The position numbers were made by a program, and so were the translations under genes. This document shows positions 36,226-45,900 of a stretch of 64,000 nucleotides of DNA, one piece after another. Below the pieces are notes generated by a model that saw only the letters and a program-made list of their open reading frames with translations, did no database searches and was not told the origin of the DNA. Each line of letters begins with the position of its first letter. The stretch's first letter is position 1. This stretch comes from Phocaeicola fibrisolvens (GTDB taxonomy: Bacteria; Bacteroidota; Bacteroidia; Bacteroidales; Bacteroidaceae): contig NZ_JAOQJI010000008.1 of NCBI RefSeq assembly GCF_025567125.1, positions 62,001-126,000 on the forward strand, given 5' to 3'.

Positions 36226-36999
36226 ATGGAGCAAAAGGCATATAAAATATTTATTATAGAGGATTCAGATAAAGATAGGGAGTTATTGGAAAAAAGTCTT
36301 GCGTCATATAATCTGTTTCAAGTTGTAGGGTGTTTGCCTGGAGGTTCCGGAGCTTTGGCTCTCATTCAGCGTTTACATCCTGATTTGCTTTTTATTGACG
36401 TAGAATTGCCGGGGCTTCCTGGGTACGAGATTGTTAATAAGCTCCATGAGGTGGTTATGTGGGATATGAAAGTGGTTTTTTACACTGCTTATCCTCACTA
36501 TATGTTGGAAGCGATACGAAGTGCCGCTTTTGATTTTTTGCTGAAACCTTTTGAGATGAAAGAACTGGACTTAATTATAAATCGTTTTGTGCAGGCAAAA
36601 ATAGAAAAAAAAGAAGAGATAAATAGCGTGAGTGTTATGCGTGGGGTGGAAGGGGAAAGCGGTAAAGGTACATTTTCCATCCAGTTGCCGACGGGGGAGA
36701 TTCGTGTATTGCGTCTTTCAGAAATTGGATATTTTAAATTTAATGCTTCACGCAGGTGCTGGGAAGTCTTTTTATTCATTCAGAAATTGCTGGCCATGCG
36801 TTCTTCCATCAATGCCATGAATATCTTGGGATTTTCTTCTCAGTTTGTGCAAATACATAAGTCATATATCATTAATATCCAGCATCTTGCCATGATAGAC
36901 GGAGATGAGTGCATTATGTATCCACCGTTTAATGGAGAGAGACTGCCTATTTCGAGCAAGTATAAGAAGGCACTGCAAAGTAGCTTTATTCAGTTATAA
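36226..36999 (+). CDS. LytTR-family response regulator
   Basis: This 257-residue two-domain regulator has a receiver domain (about residues 4-120) with the acidic pair in IIEDSDKD, the phosphoacceptor D58 in LLFIDVELPG, the T/S position in FYTAYPHY and K in FLLKPFE. The C-terminal LytTR DNA-binding domain (about 150-257) has FVQIHKSYIINI, its typical strand and helix. The ATG at 36226 was chosen because it follows a good promoter. It is divergent from the LytS-like kinase, which is its probable partner. Target sites are not identified. Confidence 0.9.
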   Translation: MEQKAYKIFIIEDSDKDRELLEKSLASYNLFQVVGCLPGGSGALALIQRLHPDLLFIDVELPGLPGYEIVNKLHEVVMWDMKVVFYTAYPHYMLEAIRSAAFDFLLKPFEMKELDLIINRFVQAKIEKKEEINSVSVMRGVEGESGKGTFSIQLPTGEIRVLRLSEIGYFKFNASRRCWEVFLFIQKLLAMRSSINAMNILGFSSQFVQIHKSYIINIQHLAMIDGDECIMYPPFNGERLPISSKYKKALQSSFIQL

Positions 37000-37050
37000 A
37001 TCAGAATCCCCGTTTTTCGGGAGGTACCTGAAAAACGGGGATTCTGATTT
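36998..37050. terminator. Bidirectional terminator, 21-bp perfect stem
   Basis: Arms 36998-37018 and 37030-37050 are exact reverse complements (core AATCCCCGTTTTTC) with an 11-nt loop. It lies between the convergent LytTR regulator and sulfatase genes and ends in A/T on both sides. Confidence 0.88.
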
Positions 37051-37056
37051 AATGTT

Positions 37057-38604
37057 TTAATAAGGAAGGATATCCGAAAGTATTTTTTGCTGATACCAAG
37101 GATCATCAATCTCTTTTAATTGTCTGGCCAGTTCCTGATAGAGTTCTTTCACAATCTCCGGATGTTCTTCCGGTGAAAGATTTTGTAACTGGTAGGGATC
37201 TTTCACATCGTCAAACAAAAGAGTTTGTGTCAGTTTGTTGTCTCGGTCGATGTACAGAGCCAATGTATAATGCAGTGTCTTGATTCCTCTGGAGCGAGGG
37301 AAATAAGAGATTACATTGCCGTCTTTATCTTTATCGCCATCCATGTTTTGAATGTATAAAGCGCCCGTAGGACGAGTGATGGTCTGCACAGAATCTTCAT
37401 AGAAAAGAGGTGCATAATTACTTCCCTGTACAGTTGTCGGGATATCTTTTCCCAAATTACAAAGTCCCAGCAAGGTAGGCATAATGTCTGGAGAAGATAA
37501 CAGCAGGTTGTCTACTCGTGCACGTATGTGTCCCGGGTAACGGATAAGGAAAGGCACATTCATGGATTCTGCGTAGGGTGAGTTCTTCGGGTCGTCCGTA
37601 AACTGGCTACACATGGTTTCTCCGTGGTCGGAGGTGAACACGACAATGGTGTTTTTGTCGAGGTTTAACTCTTTCAGGCAATCCAGAATCTGTCCGAAAG
37701 CGCGGTCCACTCCGCTGACAGAAGCAAAGTAGTAGGGCGCAGACTCCGCTTTCTTCCGTTTCTTGTCGGCATTGGGACGAATCAGCAGGCTGTCTATTGG
37801 CTGGTCTTTATACAAGTTGAAGTCTTCCTCCATGCAGTCGTTGAGTGAGCGGTACGGGCTATGCGGCGGGTTCATGCCTACCATGATAAAGAATGGTTTT
37901 TTAGGGTCCCGTTGGTTTTTCTCGTTACGCAGGTAAGAGATGACTTGCTTGGCTTCGTGAAGTGGTGACCATTCCTTCGGGTCATGGCGCTTCCCTTCAG
38001 TATCCCAATAGTGTGGGTTTTTATGTTCGTCAAACGTGCCGTAAGAATACCAGTAATTGAACCCATGGCGCCGTTCTTTGGGAGTATAAGCATCCCAAAC
38101 CGGGCGTTGGGTTTCTACGTATTCACCCGGATGAGCCGGGTCGTTGGGCGTAGGAAAGTCAGCATGCAGCTTACCGAAGTAAGCACAGTCATAGCCGTTT
38201 TTGCTGAATACGTCGCTTACGCACTCCACGTCGGTACGGAGGGAACTGATAGGACGTGTGGAATTACAGTTCAGAGGTATTCCACTTTTGTTGGGATACA
38301 TGCCAGTTAGCAGAGAGCCTCTGTGCGGACTGCTCAGCGGGCAGTTGCTCATGGCAGAAGAAAGTACCAGTGATTCTTTGGCAAAACTGTCGATGTGGGG
38401 AGTATATACCGGGTCGGCTGCAAAGTGAATGTGCTCCTTAAAGCCCTTTTCATGCCAAAACCCCATTGCCATATTACGGTACTGGTCGGGAAACACGTAA
38501 ATGACATTGGGGTATTCTTGCTCAGCAATTTGCTGTTTGCTGGCACAACTTTGCAATGACAACAACCCGAGTCCTCCTATTAGTGAATAGGAAAGGTGTT
38601 TCAT
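37057..38604 (-). CDS. S1-family sulfatase (serine type), probably glycosaminoglycan-specific
   Basis: This 515-residue lipoprotein (lipobox LQSC, Cys20) is a type I sulfatase. The formylglycine motif is SSPHRGSLLTG, so the modified residue is S91, which is converted by an anaerobic sulfatase-maturing enzyme. Metal-binding FPDQYRN and FTSDHGETM are present, as is GKLHADF. It is the last gene of the GH88/PL8 operon, 20 bp after GH88. A B. thetaiotaomicron locus of the same composition includes the chondroitin 4-O-endosulfatase BT3349, so 4-O or 2-O desulfation of chondroitin/dermatan is the best guess. The exact position of the sulfate is not visible in the sequence. Confidence 0.88.
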   Translation of the reverse strand: MKHLSYSLIGGLGLLSLQSCASKQQIAEQEYPNVIYVFPDQYRNMAMGFWHEKGFKEHIHFAADPVYTPHIDSFAKESLVLSSAMSNCPLSSPHRGSLLTGMYPNKSGIPLNCNSTRPISSLRTDVECVSDVFSKNGYDCAYFGKLHADFPTPNDPAHPGEYVETQRPVWDAYTPKERRHGFNYWYSYGTFDEHKNPHYWDTEGKRHDPKEWSPLHEAKQVISYLRNEKNQRDPKKPFFIMVGMNPPHSPYRSLNDCMEEDFNLYKDQPIDSLLIRPNADKKRKKAESAPYYFASVSGVDRAFGQILDCLKELNLDKNTIVVFTSDHGETMCSQFTDDPKNSPYAESMNVPFLIRYPGHIRARVDNLLLSSPDIMPTLLGLCNLGKDIPTTVQGSNYAPLFYEDSVQTITRPTGALYIQNMDGDKDKDGNVISYFPRSRGIKTLHYTLALYIDRDNKLTQTLLFDDVKDPYQLQNLSPEEHPEIVKELYQELARQLKEIDDPWYQQKILSDILPY

Positions 38605-38623
38605 GGCGGTTGGTTAGGTTAGA

Positions 38624-39856
38624 TTATTCGTTGACGAAAGAGAACGGCTGATTGTTTTCGATATTTCTCTTACGAATCAGTGCCTCTTCATAATAATAGT
38701 CGGCATAGTTCAATGGCACATCAATTTCTGCACCGTGAGGAATACTTCCTACAGAATGCATCAGGATAAAGTTGCCATTTTCTCCTACTTTTGCCTTGTA
38801 GTCAGGACCAGAAAGATTCTTCACAATTTTGTCGGCCAGTTCCTTGTAGTTCTTTCCCGGACAATATCCGTCCATTTCATACAAGGCAGAAGCCAGACAT
38901 GCAGCGGTAGATACATCTCTCGGTTCGTTTGGAATATTAGGTGCATCGAAATCCCAGTAAGGAATCAGGTCTTTCGGCAGATTCTTGTCGTTCAGGTAGA
39001 AATTCAGGGTCTTTTCAGCCTGGTCCAAATAACGTTTGTCGTGTGTATAACGGTAGCACGTTGTAAAACCGTATACAGCCCATGCTTGTCCGCGAGCCCA
39101 TGCCGACTCATCGGCGTAACCTTGTGCAGTCTGACGGTTTCTTACGCTTCCATCTTTCAAAGAGTAGTCCACTACGTGGTAACAGCTGTTGTCCGGACGG
39201 AAATGGTTCTTCATGGTTGTATTGGCGTGTGAAACGGCAATTTTATAGAACGTTGAATCACCGGACAGGCGAGTAGCTTCGAACAGCAGCTCCAGGTTCA
39301 TCATATTGTCGATGATAACCGGACATTCCCATCCGCGTTCACCCTGCCATCCTCTGTCGGCATCCCATGACTGAATGACGCCAGCTACCGGACGGAAGCG
39401 GGTAGAAAGAGACTGTGCAGCTGTGATGATGACATCTTTGTATTCCGGTTTCTTGCACAAGCGATAGCCTGTCAGGTAACTGCATCCAATCATGAAACCT
39501 ACATCATGATGCCATTTCAGGTACTTCACAGAGTCAAGGTCTTCTGTATATTTTTCTGCGAGTTTTTTCCATTTTTCATTTTTAGTCAGGTCATAATCCA
39601 GCCACATGGTGCCAGGGAAGAAGCCGCTGGTCCAGTCATCAATGGGAACATATACGATGTTGCCTTTTTCATCGATGGTACGAGGGTTCAGAATCTTGCC
39701 ACTTTTTTCAATCAGGTCGGTCTGCAAAGTGTGCTGAGCTTCGATGTTCTTGATTTCATTTTCCAGGAAGTTGTCTGTCTCCGCTGGCTTTTGCTGGCAG
39801 GCAGTAAAGGCAAGCGCCAGCATACTGATGAATCCTAAGTGCTGTTTGATCTTCAT
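38624..39856 (-). CDS. GH88 unsaturated glucuronyl hydrolase
   Basis: This 410-residue lipoprotein (lipobox FTAC, Cys20) is an (alpha/alpha)6-barrel enzyme that removes the 4,5-unsaturated uronic acid from disaccharides made by polysaccharide lyases, using hydration of the double bond. The two catalytic aspartates are visible: D118 in WHHDVGF and D183 in VIIDNMMNL. Other family stretches are WTSGFFPGTMW, ESAWARGQAWAVYGF and HSVGSIPHGAEIDVPL. It lies between a PL8 lyase and a sulfatase in one operon, so chondroitin/hyaluronan disaccharides are the likely substrates. Its product feeds the ketodeoxyuronate pathway, which includes KdgK. Confidence 0.94.
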   Translation of the reverse strand: MKIKQHLGFISMLALAFTACQQKPAETDNFLENEIKNIEAQHTLQTDLIEKSGKILNPRTIDEKGNIVYVPIDDWTSGFFPGTMWLDYDLTKNEKWKKLAEKYTEDLDSVKYLKWHHDVGFMIGCSYLTGYRLCKKPEYKDVIITAAQSLSTRFRPVAGVIQSWDADRGWQGERGWECPVIIDNMMNLELLFEATRLSGDSTFYKIAVSHANTTMKNHFRPDNSCYHVVDYSLKDGSVRNRQTAQGYADESAWARGQAWAVYGFTTCYRYTHDKRYLDQAEKTLNFYLNDKNLPKDLIPYWDFDAPNIPNEPRDVSTAACLASALYEMDGYCPGKNYKELADKIVKNLSGPDYKAKVGENGNFILMHSVGSIPHGAEIDVPLNYADYYYEEALIRKRNIENNQPFSFVNE

Positions 39857-39950
39857 ACGATTGTTTTTAAAAAGAGATTGTTTTTGAATTTGTTTCCAAA
39901 GTTAGTCTTCTTATGGGATTTTGATAGGGTAAAATTGTTCAAAAAGCGTC

Positions 39951-42785
39951 TTATTCTGTTTGTTGTACAGAAGTTAGCCTGAACTCTTGCGGTTGTCCGT
40001 CCTGACAGGTCACTTGAATTATCGTATTACCATCCGAATCATGCTGGAAACGGATTTGTGGATTGTCGGCGACGGTCCATTTCCCTTTCACGGTAATTTG
40101 CTTTATCAGTGGACGGCTAGGTTGTGCGGTTGTATAAGTTTTTTCGGAGATGTTCAGGTTGGGTGAGCAAATGCTGAGCCAGACCGACTGACCTTCCGGT
40201 TTGTACATGACCAGTGTTTCGGCATCGGCCTTCTGGAGGAAGGGGGCTTGCGTGCAATTGTAGGTTTCGAAGAAAGCGCAGGCAGTGACCTGTGTCAGTT
40301 TGTCGAACAGGATGTGTGCCTGGTTGTCGTGCTGCTGTATCGTATAACTTTCGAGGGCACTTTTCCTTTCTTCGGCAGTGGGCTGGAGCAAAATCAGGTA
40401 TTCATATTGTGCATTCTGGGGAGCTTTTCCGTGGTTAATCCATGCGGTAAGGAAGTTACCCTCTGTCGCTTTTTTATTTTTATTGTGGAAGGAATGTTGC
40501 AGTCCTTCGGCTTGTTGTACTTCTCCGTCTTTCACATAAAAATAGTTTCCGAAAGGATCTCGAAGTATTTGGGGGTCCGTTTGAATGTATCTCTTGTAAT
40601 TTTTAGGAAGGGCACATTGAAACAGAGTGGTTTCGGTAGGGTAGTCCGAATTGCTGTTGTGAATGCCGCTTCCCAGACAGATAATCCGGTTGCCGAAACA
40701 TGCTACGGATTTGCGGGCCACGAAATCAGGTGTAAAGTTAGGCAACTCGCCTTCCGTAAGTTTCATGGCAAAAAGTCCGTATTTTCCTTTCAGAGAACTG
40801 CATCCCGAGAAGTTTTCTTTGGAACGGACCATAGTGGTACCCTTGCGTGGACTGTCGAGCAGATGAAAAGGAAGGTGAATAGTGGTGGTGCCTGGCAACC
40901 GATTCCAGTCCCAACCTTCTTCTTTAAAGCCGCTACCCTTACGGGATACAGGTTTCCCGTTGCCCATCAACAGGACTGCTCCGTAACTTTGGTAACGTCC
41001 GTAGCGGTTGTCTTTCTGATAGATTTCAGCTCCCCATACATCCGTGTTATAGCCTTTTAGGGTGACCATGTATTTCCCGTACCGGTAAATTCCGGCTGAT
41101 CCGTAATTAAAAACAAAGAAACCTTCCGGATTGGAGGCAGCTTGGCAACCTTCTGCGACGAAATAGTTGTGCATGACAGTCGGGTTCGGTTGCAGGCGAA
41201 GGTAATCTGCTGCCAACTGACGGTCGAACGCCTGTCCTTCTTTTTTCTCGGCCAGTGCCAGCATGGCAAAAGCTTCAATATCCGATTTCTCCATTTTTCC
41301 ACTGAAGGGATGTCGTCCGCCTAGTGAAAGAGCCCATTCTTGCCAGTTACAATAATTGCGCATGCTTTCCAAAGCCAGACGGAATACCGTTCGTCCTTGT
41401 GGAGTGATTTGATAGGGTGTGTCAAGTGTAAAGCCGATGTAGCTTCCGACGGCTCCTAGCGCTCCGGTGGTGTATCCTGGATAAAATCCTCCGTGGTGAA
41501 AGGCCGTTCCATCCACCTTGATACCTCCTAAAGTGCCCGGAGTGAAACGTAGTGAGCTGGATAACCATTGAGATAACTGAGTCATCCGATGGGCTTTTTC
41601 TGTATCTTTTTCTGGAAGCAGGGCTGCAATTACTTTGGGTATTAGTAAGGTATGCCATGTGTCGAGCAGTTCATCTCTTCCTTCTTTGCAAGGTTTTCTT
41701 GTTTCTTGAATTCCAGACCAATAAGTAAGCATATCCATTATGTCCTTTTTGTCGGGTTGCTGACAGATTTCTTTTCGCATCAGCCAGGCAGAAAGATAGA
41801 TTTGTCGGGTCTGGTAGCCATAATGATGGTTGGTACCCATGCCGCTTCCGTAGGCAAATCCCTGGTTGATGGCATAGCGGAATGTCTCGAAATAAAGCTC
41901 CCGAGCGTGCAGGTTTCCGTTGAAGAGATAGTCGGCGGCGAATCCACTTAACATATTTTCTACATCCTGCCAGGTAATATCCTCTGCTGATTTCTCATCG
42001 GGGGCTACAAGAGGTTTGCCGATGTATCCGTTGCCAGACTTTTGGATGTGACAGCTTTCGAAGAGGCTTGTTGCCTGGGAAATGTATTTTCGGGAGAGGT
42101 TTTCACGGCAATAATCTGAAACTTTTTCCATTATTCTTTGCAGGGTTTCCTTTTCCTGTGTGGTGAGTTTCTTGGGGCTGTTGGGCAGATCTTCGTATTG
42201 CTCCCATTCCCAAAGCCTACACCAGTGCCATAGATTGCGTGAACTCAGTGAATTGTTATCCGGCATTTGTTTGTCGGGTGTGGTACGGTCGTTGATTTTT
42301 TTGACAGGATAAGTCATCCGGTCCAGGTAAATTTTGCCTTTTGTAGCAGGTGAGGTTATCCGGCATTGGGCAAGAGACAGGTTCTCTTTCTTTCCTTGCA
42401 TGTGTTTGAAGCCTATCCAGCAAGCTCTCCATCCGGTGGCGGCCAGATGGAAACTGAATTGGAACTGTACGGTTCCTTTTTCATCCAGGAATTCAAAGCG
42501 CAGGGAGTCCTTTTGAGGAATTTCATTGTAGATCCATAGCGTAATGCCATAGTTCTGCACTGTGGAAGAATTGAGCTGTACGGGAACATGAAAAATCAGG
42601 TAGGACTGGGGCTGGTAATCCCATTCCAGGCTTTTCCTTCCTTCTTTATAATAGGTGGTGCTGAGACTGATACGATTTCCTTCCGTTGTTTGTATAGAGG
42701 AAGGAATCGCATCTTCGAAGTCGTATTTTTCAGCTTGTACGTATAAAGTGGAAAGGAGAAAAAAAAGGAAGAAAAGACATTTCAT
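39951..42785 (-). CDS. PL8 chondroitin/hyaluronan lyase (ABC lyase type)
   Basis: This 944-residue secreted enzyme (signal peptide to about residue 18) follows the plan of chondroitin ABC lyases: an N-terminal jelly-roll (about 20-165), an (alpha/alpha) toroid (about 175-540) and C-terminal antiparallel beta-sheets. Catalytic residues fit the family: H431 and Y438 in DGTAFHHGGFYPGY and R491 in SLGGRHPFSG. It cleaves by beta-elimination, giving unsaturated disaccharides for GH88. It is first in its operon and is transcribed divergently from the hybrid sensor. The gap to GH88 is 94 bp. Which of chondroitin, dermatan and hyaluronan it prefers is not decided by the sequence. Confidence 0.92.
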   Translation of the reverse strand: MKCLFFLFFLLSTLYVQAEKYDFEDAIPSSIQTTEGNRISLSTTYYKEGRKSLEWDYQPQSYLIFHVPVQLNSSTVQNYGITLWIYNEIPQKDSLRFEFLDEKGTVQFQFSFHLAATGWRACWIGFKHMQGKKENLSLAQCRITSPATKGKIYLDRMTYPVKKINDRTTPDKQMPDNNSLSSRNLWHWCRLWEWEQYEDLPNSPKKLTTQEKETLQRIMEKVSDYCRENLSRKYISQATSLFESCHIQKSGNGYIGKPLVAPDEKSAEDITWQDVENMLSGFAADYLFNGNLHARELYFETFRYAINQGFAYGSGMGTNHHYGYQTRQIYLSAWLMRKEICQQPDKKDIMDMLTYWSGIQETRKPCKEGRDELLDTWHTLLIPKVIAALLPEKDTEKAHRMTQLSQWLSSSLRFTPGTLGGIKVDGTAFHHGGFYPGYTTGALGAVGSYIGFTLDTPYQITPQGRTVFRLALESMRNYCNWQEWALSLGGRHPFSGKMEKSDIEAFAMLALAEKKEGQAFDRQLAADYLRLQPNPTVMHNYFVAEGCQAASNPEGFFVFNYGSAGIYRYGKYMVTLKGYNTDVWGAEIYQKDNRYGRYQSYGAVLLMGNGKPVSRKGSGFKEEGWDWNRLPGTTTIHLPFHLLDSPRKGTTMVRSKENFSGCSSLKGKYGLFAMKLTEGELPNFTPDFVARKSVACFGNRIICLGSGIHNSNSDYPTETTLFQCALPKNYKRYIQTDPQILRDPFGNYFYVKDGEVQQAEGLQHSFHNKNKKATEGNFLTAWINHGKAPQNAQYEYLILLQPTAEERKSALESYTIQQHDNQAHILFDKLTQVTACAFFETYNCTQAPFLQKADAETLVMYKPEGQSVWLSICSPNLNISEKTYTTAQPSRPLIKQITVKGKWTVADNPQIRFQHDSDGNTIIQVTCQDGQPQEFRLTSVQQTE

Positions 42786-42975
42786 ACCATTGTGATTTAA
42801 GTTTTTGTATTAATTTTTTATCTAGAAACAAATAAAATAATTTTAGAGTCGATTAATGTTCTTAAATTGTACAAATGGTGTATTGATATTGTCTTTTTTG
42901 TTTTTTTGCCCTTGTATATTTCAAGATTTTTATCGAATATTGCAAGATATTGCTTCGATGAACCTTACTAAAAAC

Positions 42976-45900
42976 ATGAAGAAATTAATATTTTATTGCT
43001 TTTTATTATTCGGACTGCTGGTCATGCATCTTCCTCGGCTGGCGGCTCAAAATATTACTTTTAAACATTTGTCTACCGATAACGGATTGTCACAGATTTC
43101 GGTGAATGATATTTATGTGGATGAGAATAATCTGATATGGATTGGCACAAGAGAGGGGTTGAACTGTTACGATGGTAATGACATCACTATCTATCGTTTG
43201 GAGAAAAACAATCCGTACAGCCTCTTTTCAAATCATTTGCTTCGTATTACCGGCGACCAGAAAGGACATCTTTATTTGCTTTGCATGGATGGAGTGGCCA
43301 GTTTTGACATGGATACCCGTCGATTTACCACCTTGCTTAGCGGGAAAGTGGATGCCATTACTTACCATAACGGTCTTTATGTAGCTTGTGGCAATGAGAT
43401 TTTTCACTATAATGAGCAGACTTCCAGTTTTGACAGTTATTACCGTCTGCCTTCGTCCGAAGGAGACATTTCTTCTTTGTTTCAGGACTCAGCCGGACGT
43501 TTTTGGATTGGGACGGAACATGAGGGATTGTATTGTTTGTCGGAGGATAGAAACTTGTCGCATGTCATCCGTTCCCAGCGTATTTCGTCTGTGTATGAAG
43601 ATGCATCGCATCGTATTTGGGTAGGGACCTGGAACAACGGCATATTCCTTCTGGACCGGAAAGGTAATATCCGGAACATTAAGGCCGAGGCTCATTCTAC
43701 GCAGACACTTTCTTCAAATTTTGTGCGTTGTTTTGAGGAAGACAACGAGGGCTGTATGTGGATAGGTACGGAAGCCGGACTGGATTGCATGAATCTGCAA
43801 ACGGGGGTGATTACGCATTATACGGAAGGAGAGCAGCCATACGGACTTACGCATTCTTCTGTATGGTGCATACGGAAAGATGCCCAGGGAACCATTTGGG
43901 CCGGTACCTACTTTGGTGGAGTGAACTATTTTAATCCTGAATATGCCATATATCGTTTCTTCCGTCAGGCAGATACTCCAGCAAGAGGTCTCAGCAGTCC
44001 GGTTGTGGGAAATATGATTGAGGACAAGCGGGGAAATATCTGGATTTGTACGGAAGGGGGTGGACTGAATGTCTTTGACCCCGTGAAGAATACTTTTCAG
44101 TGGTATACGCATCGTTCGTCGGTCAACAGTATTTCGCATAATAATGTAAAGGCCATCTGGTATGATGAAGCGGCAGATTGTATGTGGCTGGGATTGCATC
44201 TTGGTGGAATTAACAAGCTGGACATTAAGACCGGACGTTTTTCTGTCTATCGGAAAGTGGAAGGCGACAAGGAAAGTATACCTTCCGATATTGTGCGTGA
44301 CATCGTTCCTTATAAAGATAGTCTGGTCGTTGCCACGCAATCGGGAGTCTGTCTGTTTTCGCGTGCTACCGGCAAATGCCGACAGTTGTTTCAGTCGCAC
44401 AAGGAGGGGAAACTCATTCGTATGGTGGCCGATCTGGAATTTGATAAAAACGGTGTCTTATGGATGGCTGTGACAGGAGAAGGGGTCTTCTCGTACGATT
44501 TTAAGACCGATGCCTTGACACATTATGTGTATCGGAAAGGAGAACCGGGAATCAGCAATAACAATGTGAACAGCATCTTTTGCGACAGCGAAAATAAAAT
44601 ATGGTTCTGTACATCCGGCAGCGGGCTTGATTGTCTGGACCAACGGACGAGAGCTTTCCGTAATTACGACGTGTCTAACAGCGGCTTTTCAAGTGATTGC
44701 ATCTACAAGGTCTGTGAGGGAGACCATAAAGAACTGCTGATGATAACCAATCAGGGATTTTCCTGTTTCGATTATCGGAAAGGCACAATTCGGAATTATT
44801 GGTCGGGAAACGGCTTCCCGTTGAATTCCGTCAATGAAAATGCCTTGTACCTTTCTAAAAAGAAGGAAGTCTTTTTGGGAGGCACATCAGGTATGGTCAT
44901 GTTCTCCTTGAATAGCTTGAATTACCGTCTGAAACCGTATCATATCATGTGGACGCGTCTGGTGGTAAACGGAAAGGAAATCGGGGTGAACGATGCCAGC
45001 GGAATCTTGTCGCATGAATTGAACCATACTTCTTGCATTACGCTGAAGGCCAATCAGAATATGTTCAGTATTTACTTCTCTACTTCCAATTATATCCCTG
45101 AAAACCGGGAGCAGATGGAATATCTGCTGGAGGGCTTCTCCAAGGAGTGGACCAAAGTAAGGGAGCAGCCGGTCATTACATATACGAACCTGAATTCCGG
45201 AACATATACTTTGTGGGTACGTTCTGCCAATCCCGACAGCTTGAGCAAACCTATTTGCATGCAGATTGTGGTAAAGCCGCCTTTTTATGCATCGGAATGG
45301 GCTTTCTTGTTGTATGTGTTGCTGGTGGGAGGAATTGTTTTCTATCTGATGCGGATGTATCAGAGCAGGGTGAAGCTGCAGGCCTCGTTGACTTATGAAC
45401 AACGTCATTTGCAGGATATCGAACGACTGAACCAGAATAAATTGCGCTTCTTCACCAGTATCTCACATGAATTCCGCACACCGCTTACCTTGATTTTAGG
45501 GCAACTGGAAAAGTTGATGCAGATGCCTCAGCTTTCTCCTTCCATGTATTCCACCGTGTTGCTGGCTTATAAAAGTGGTATGCAGCTGAAGGAACTGATA
45601 GGGGAGCTGTTGGATTTCCGGAAACAGGAACAAGGAAAGATGAAGCTGAAAGTCAGCCGGATGAATTTGGTAAATTTCCTGAATGAAACGTATTTGCTTT
45701 TCCAGCCGTATGCAGAGAGTAAACAAATACATTTTGAGTTTCATAAGTCGCAGGATGACATTGAATTGTGGTTCGACTGGAAGCAGATGCGGAAGGTGAT
45801 TAACAATTTGCTGTCGAATGCCATGAAGCACGTACCTTCACAAGGAAAGATTGTGATGGAGGTAGGAGTGACAGATACGGAAGCCTGGTTCTCGGTAGAA

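Noticed and set aside
42856..42975. Longer N-terminus for the hybrid sensor
   Set aside because: It would put a Cys/Phe-rich hydrophobic stretch before a second, normal signal peptide. The start at 42976 gives a regular signal.
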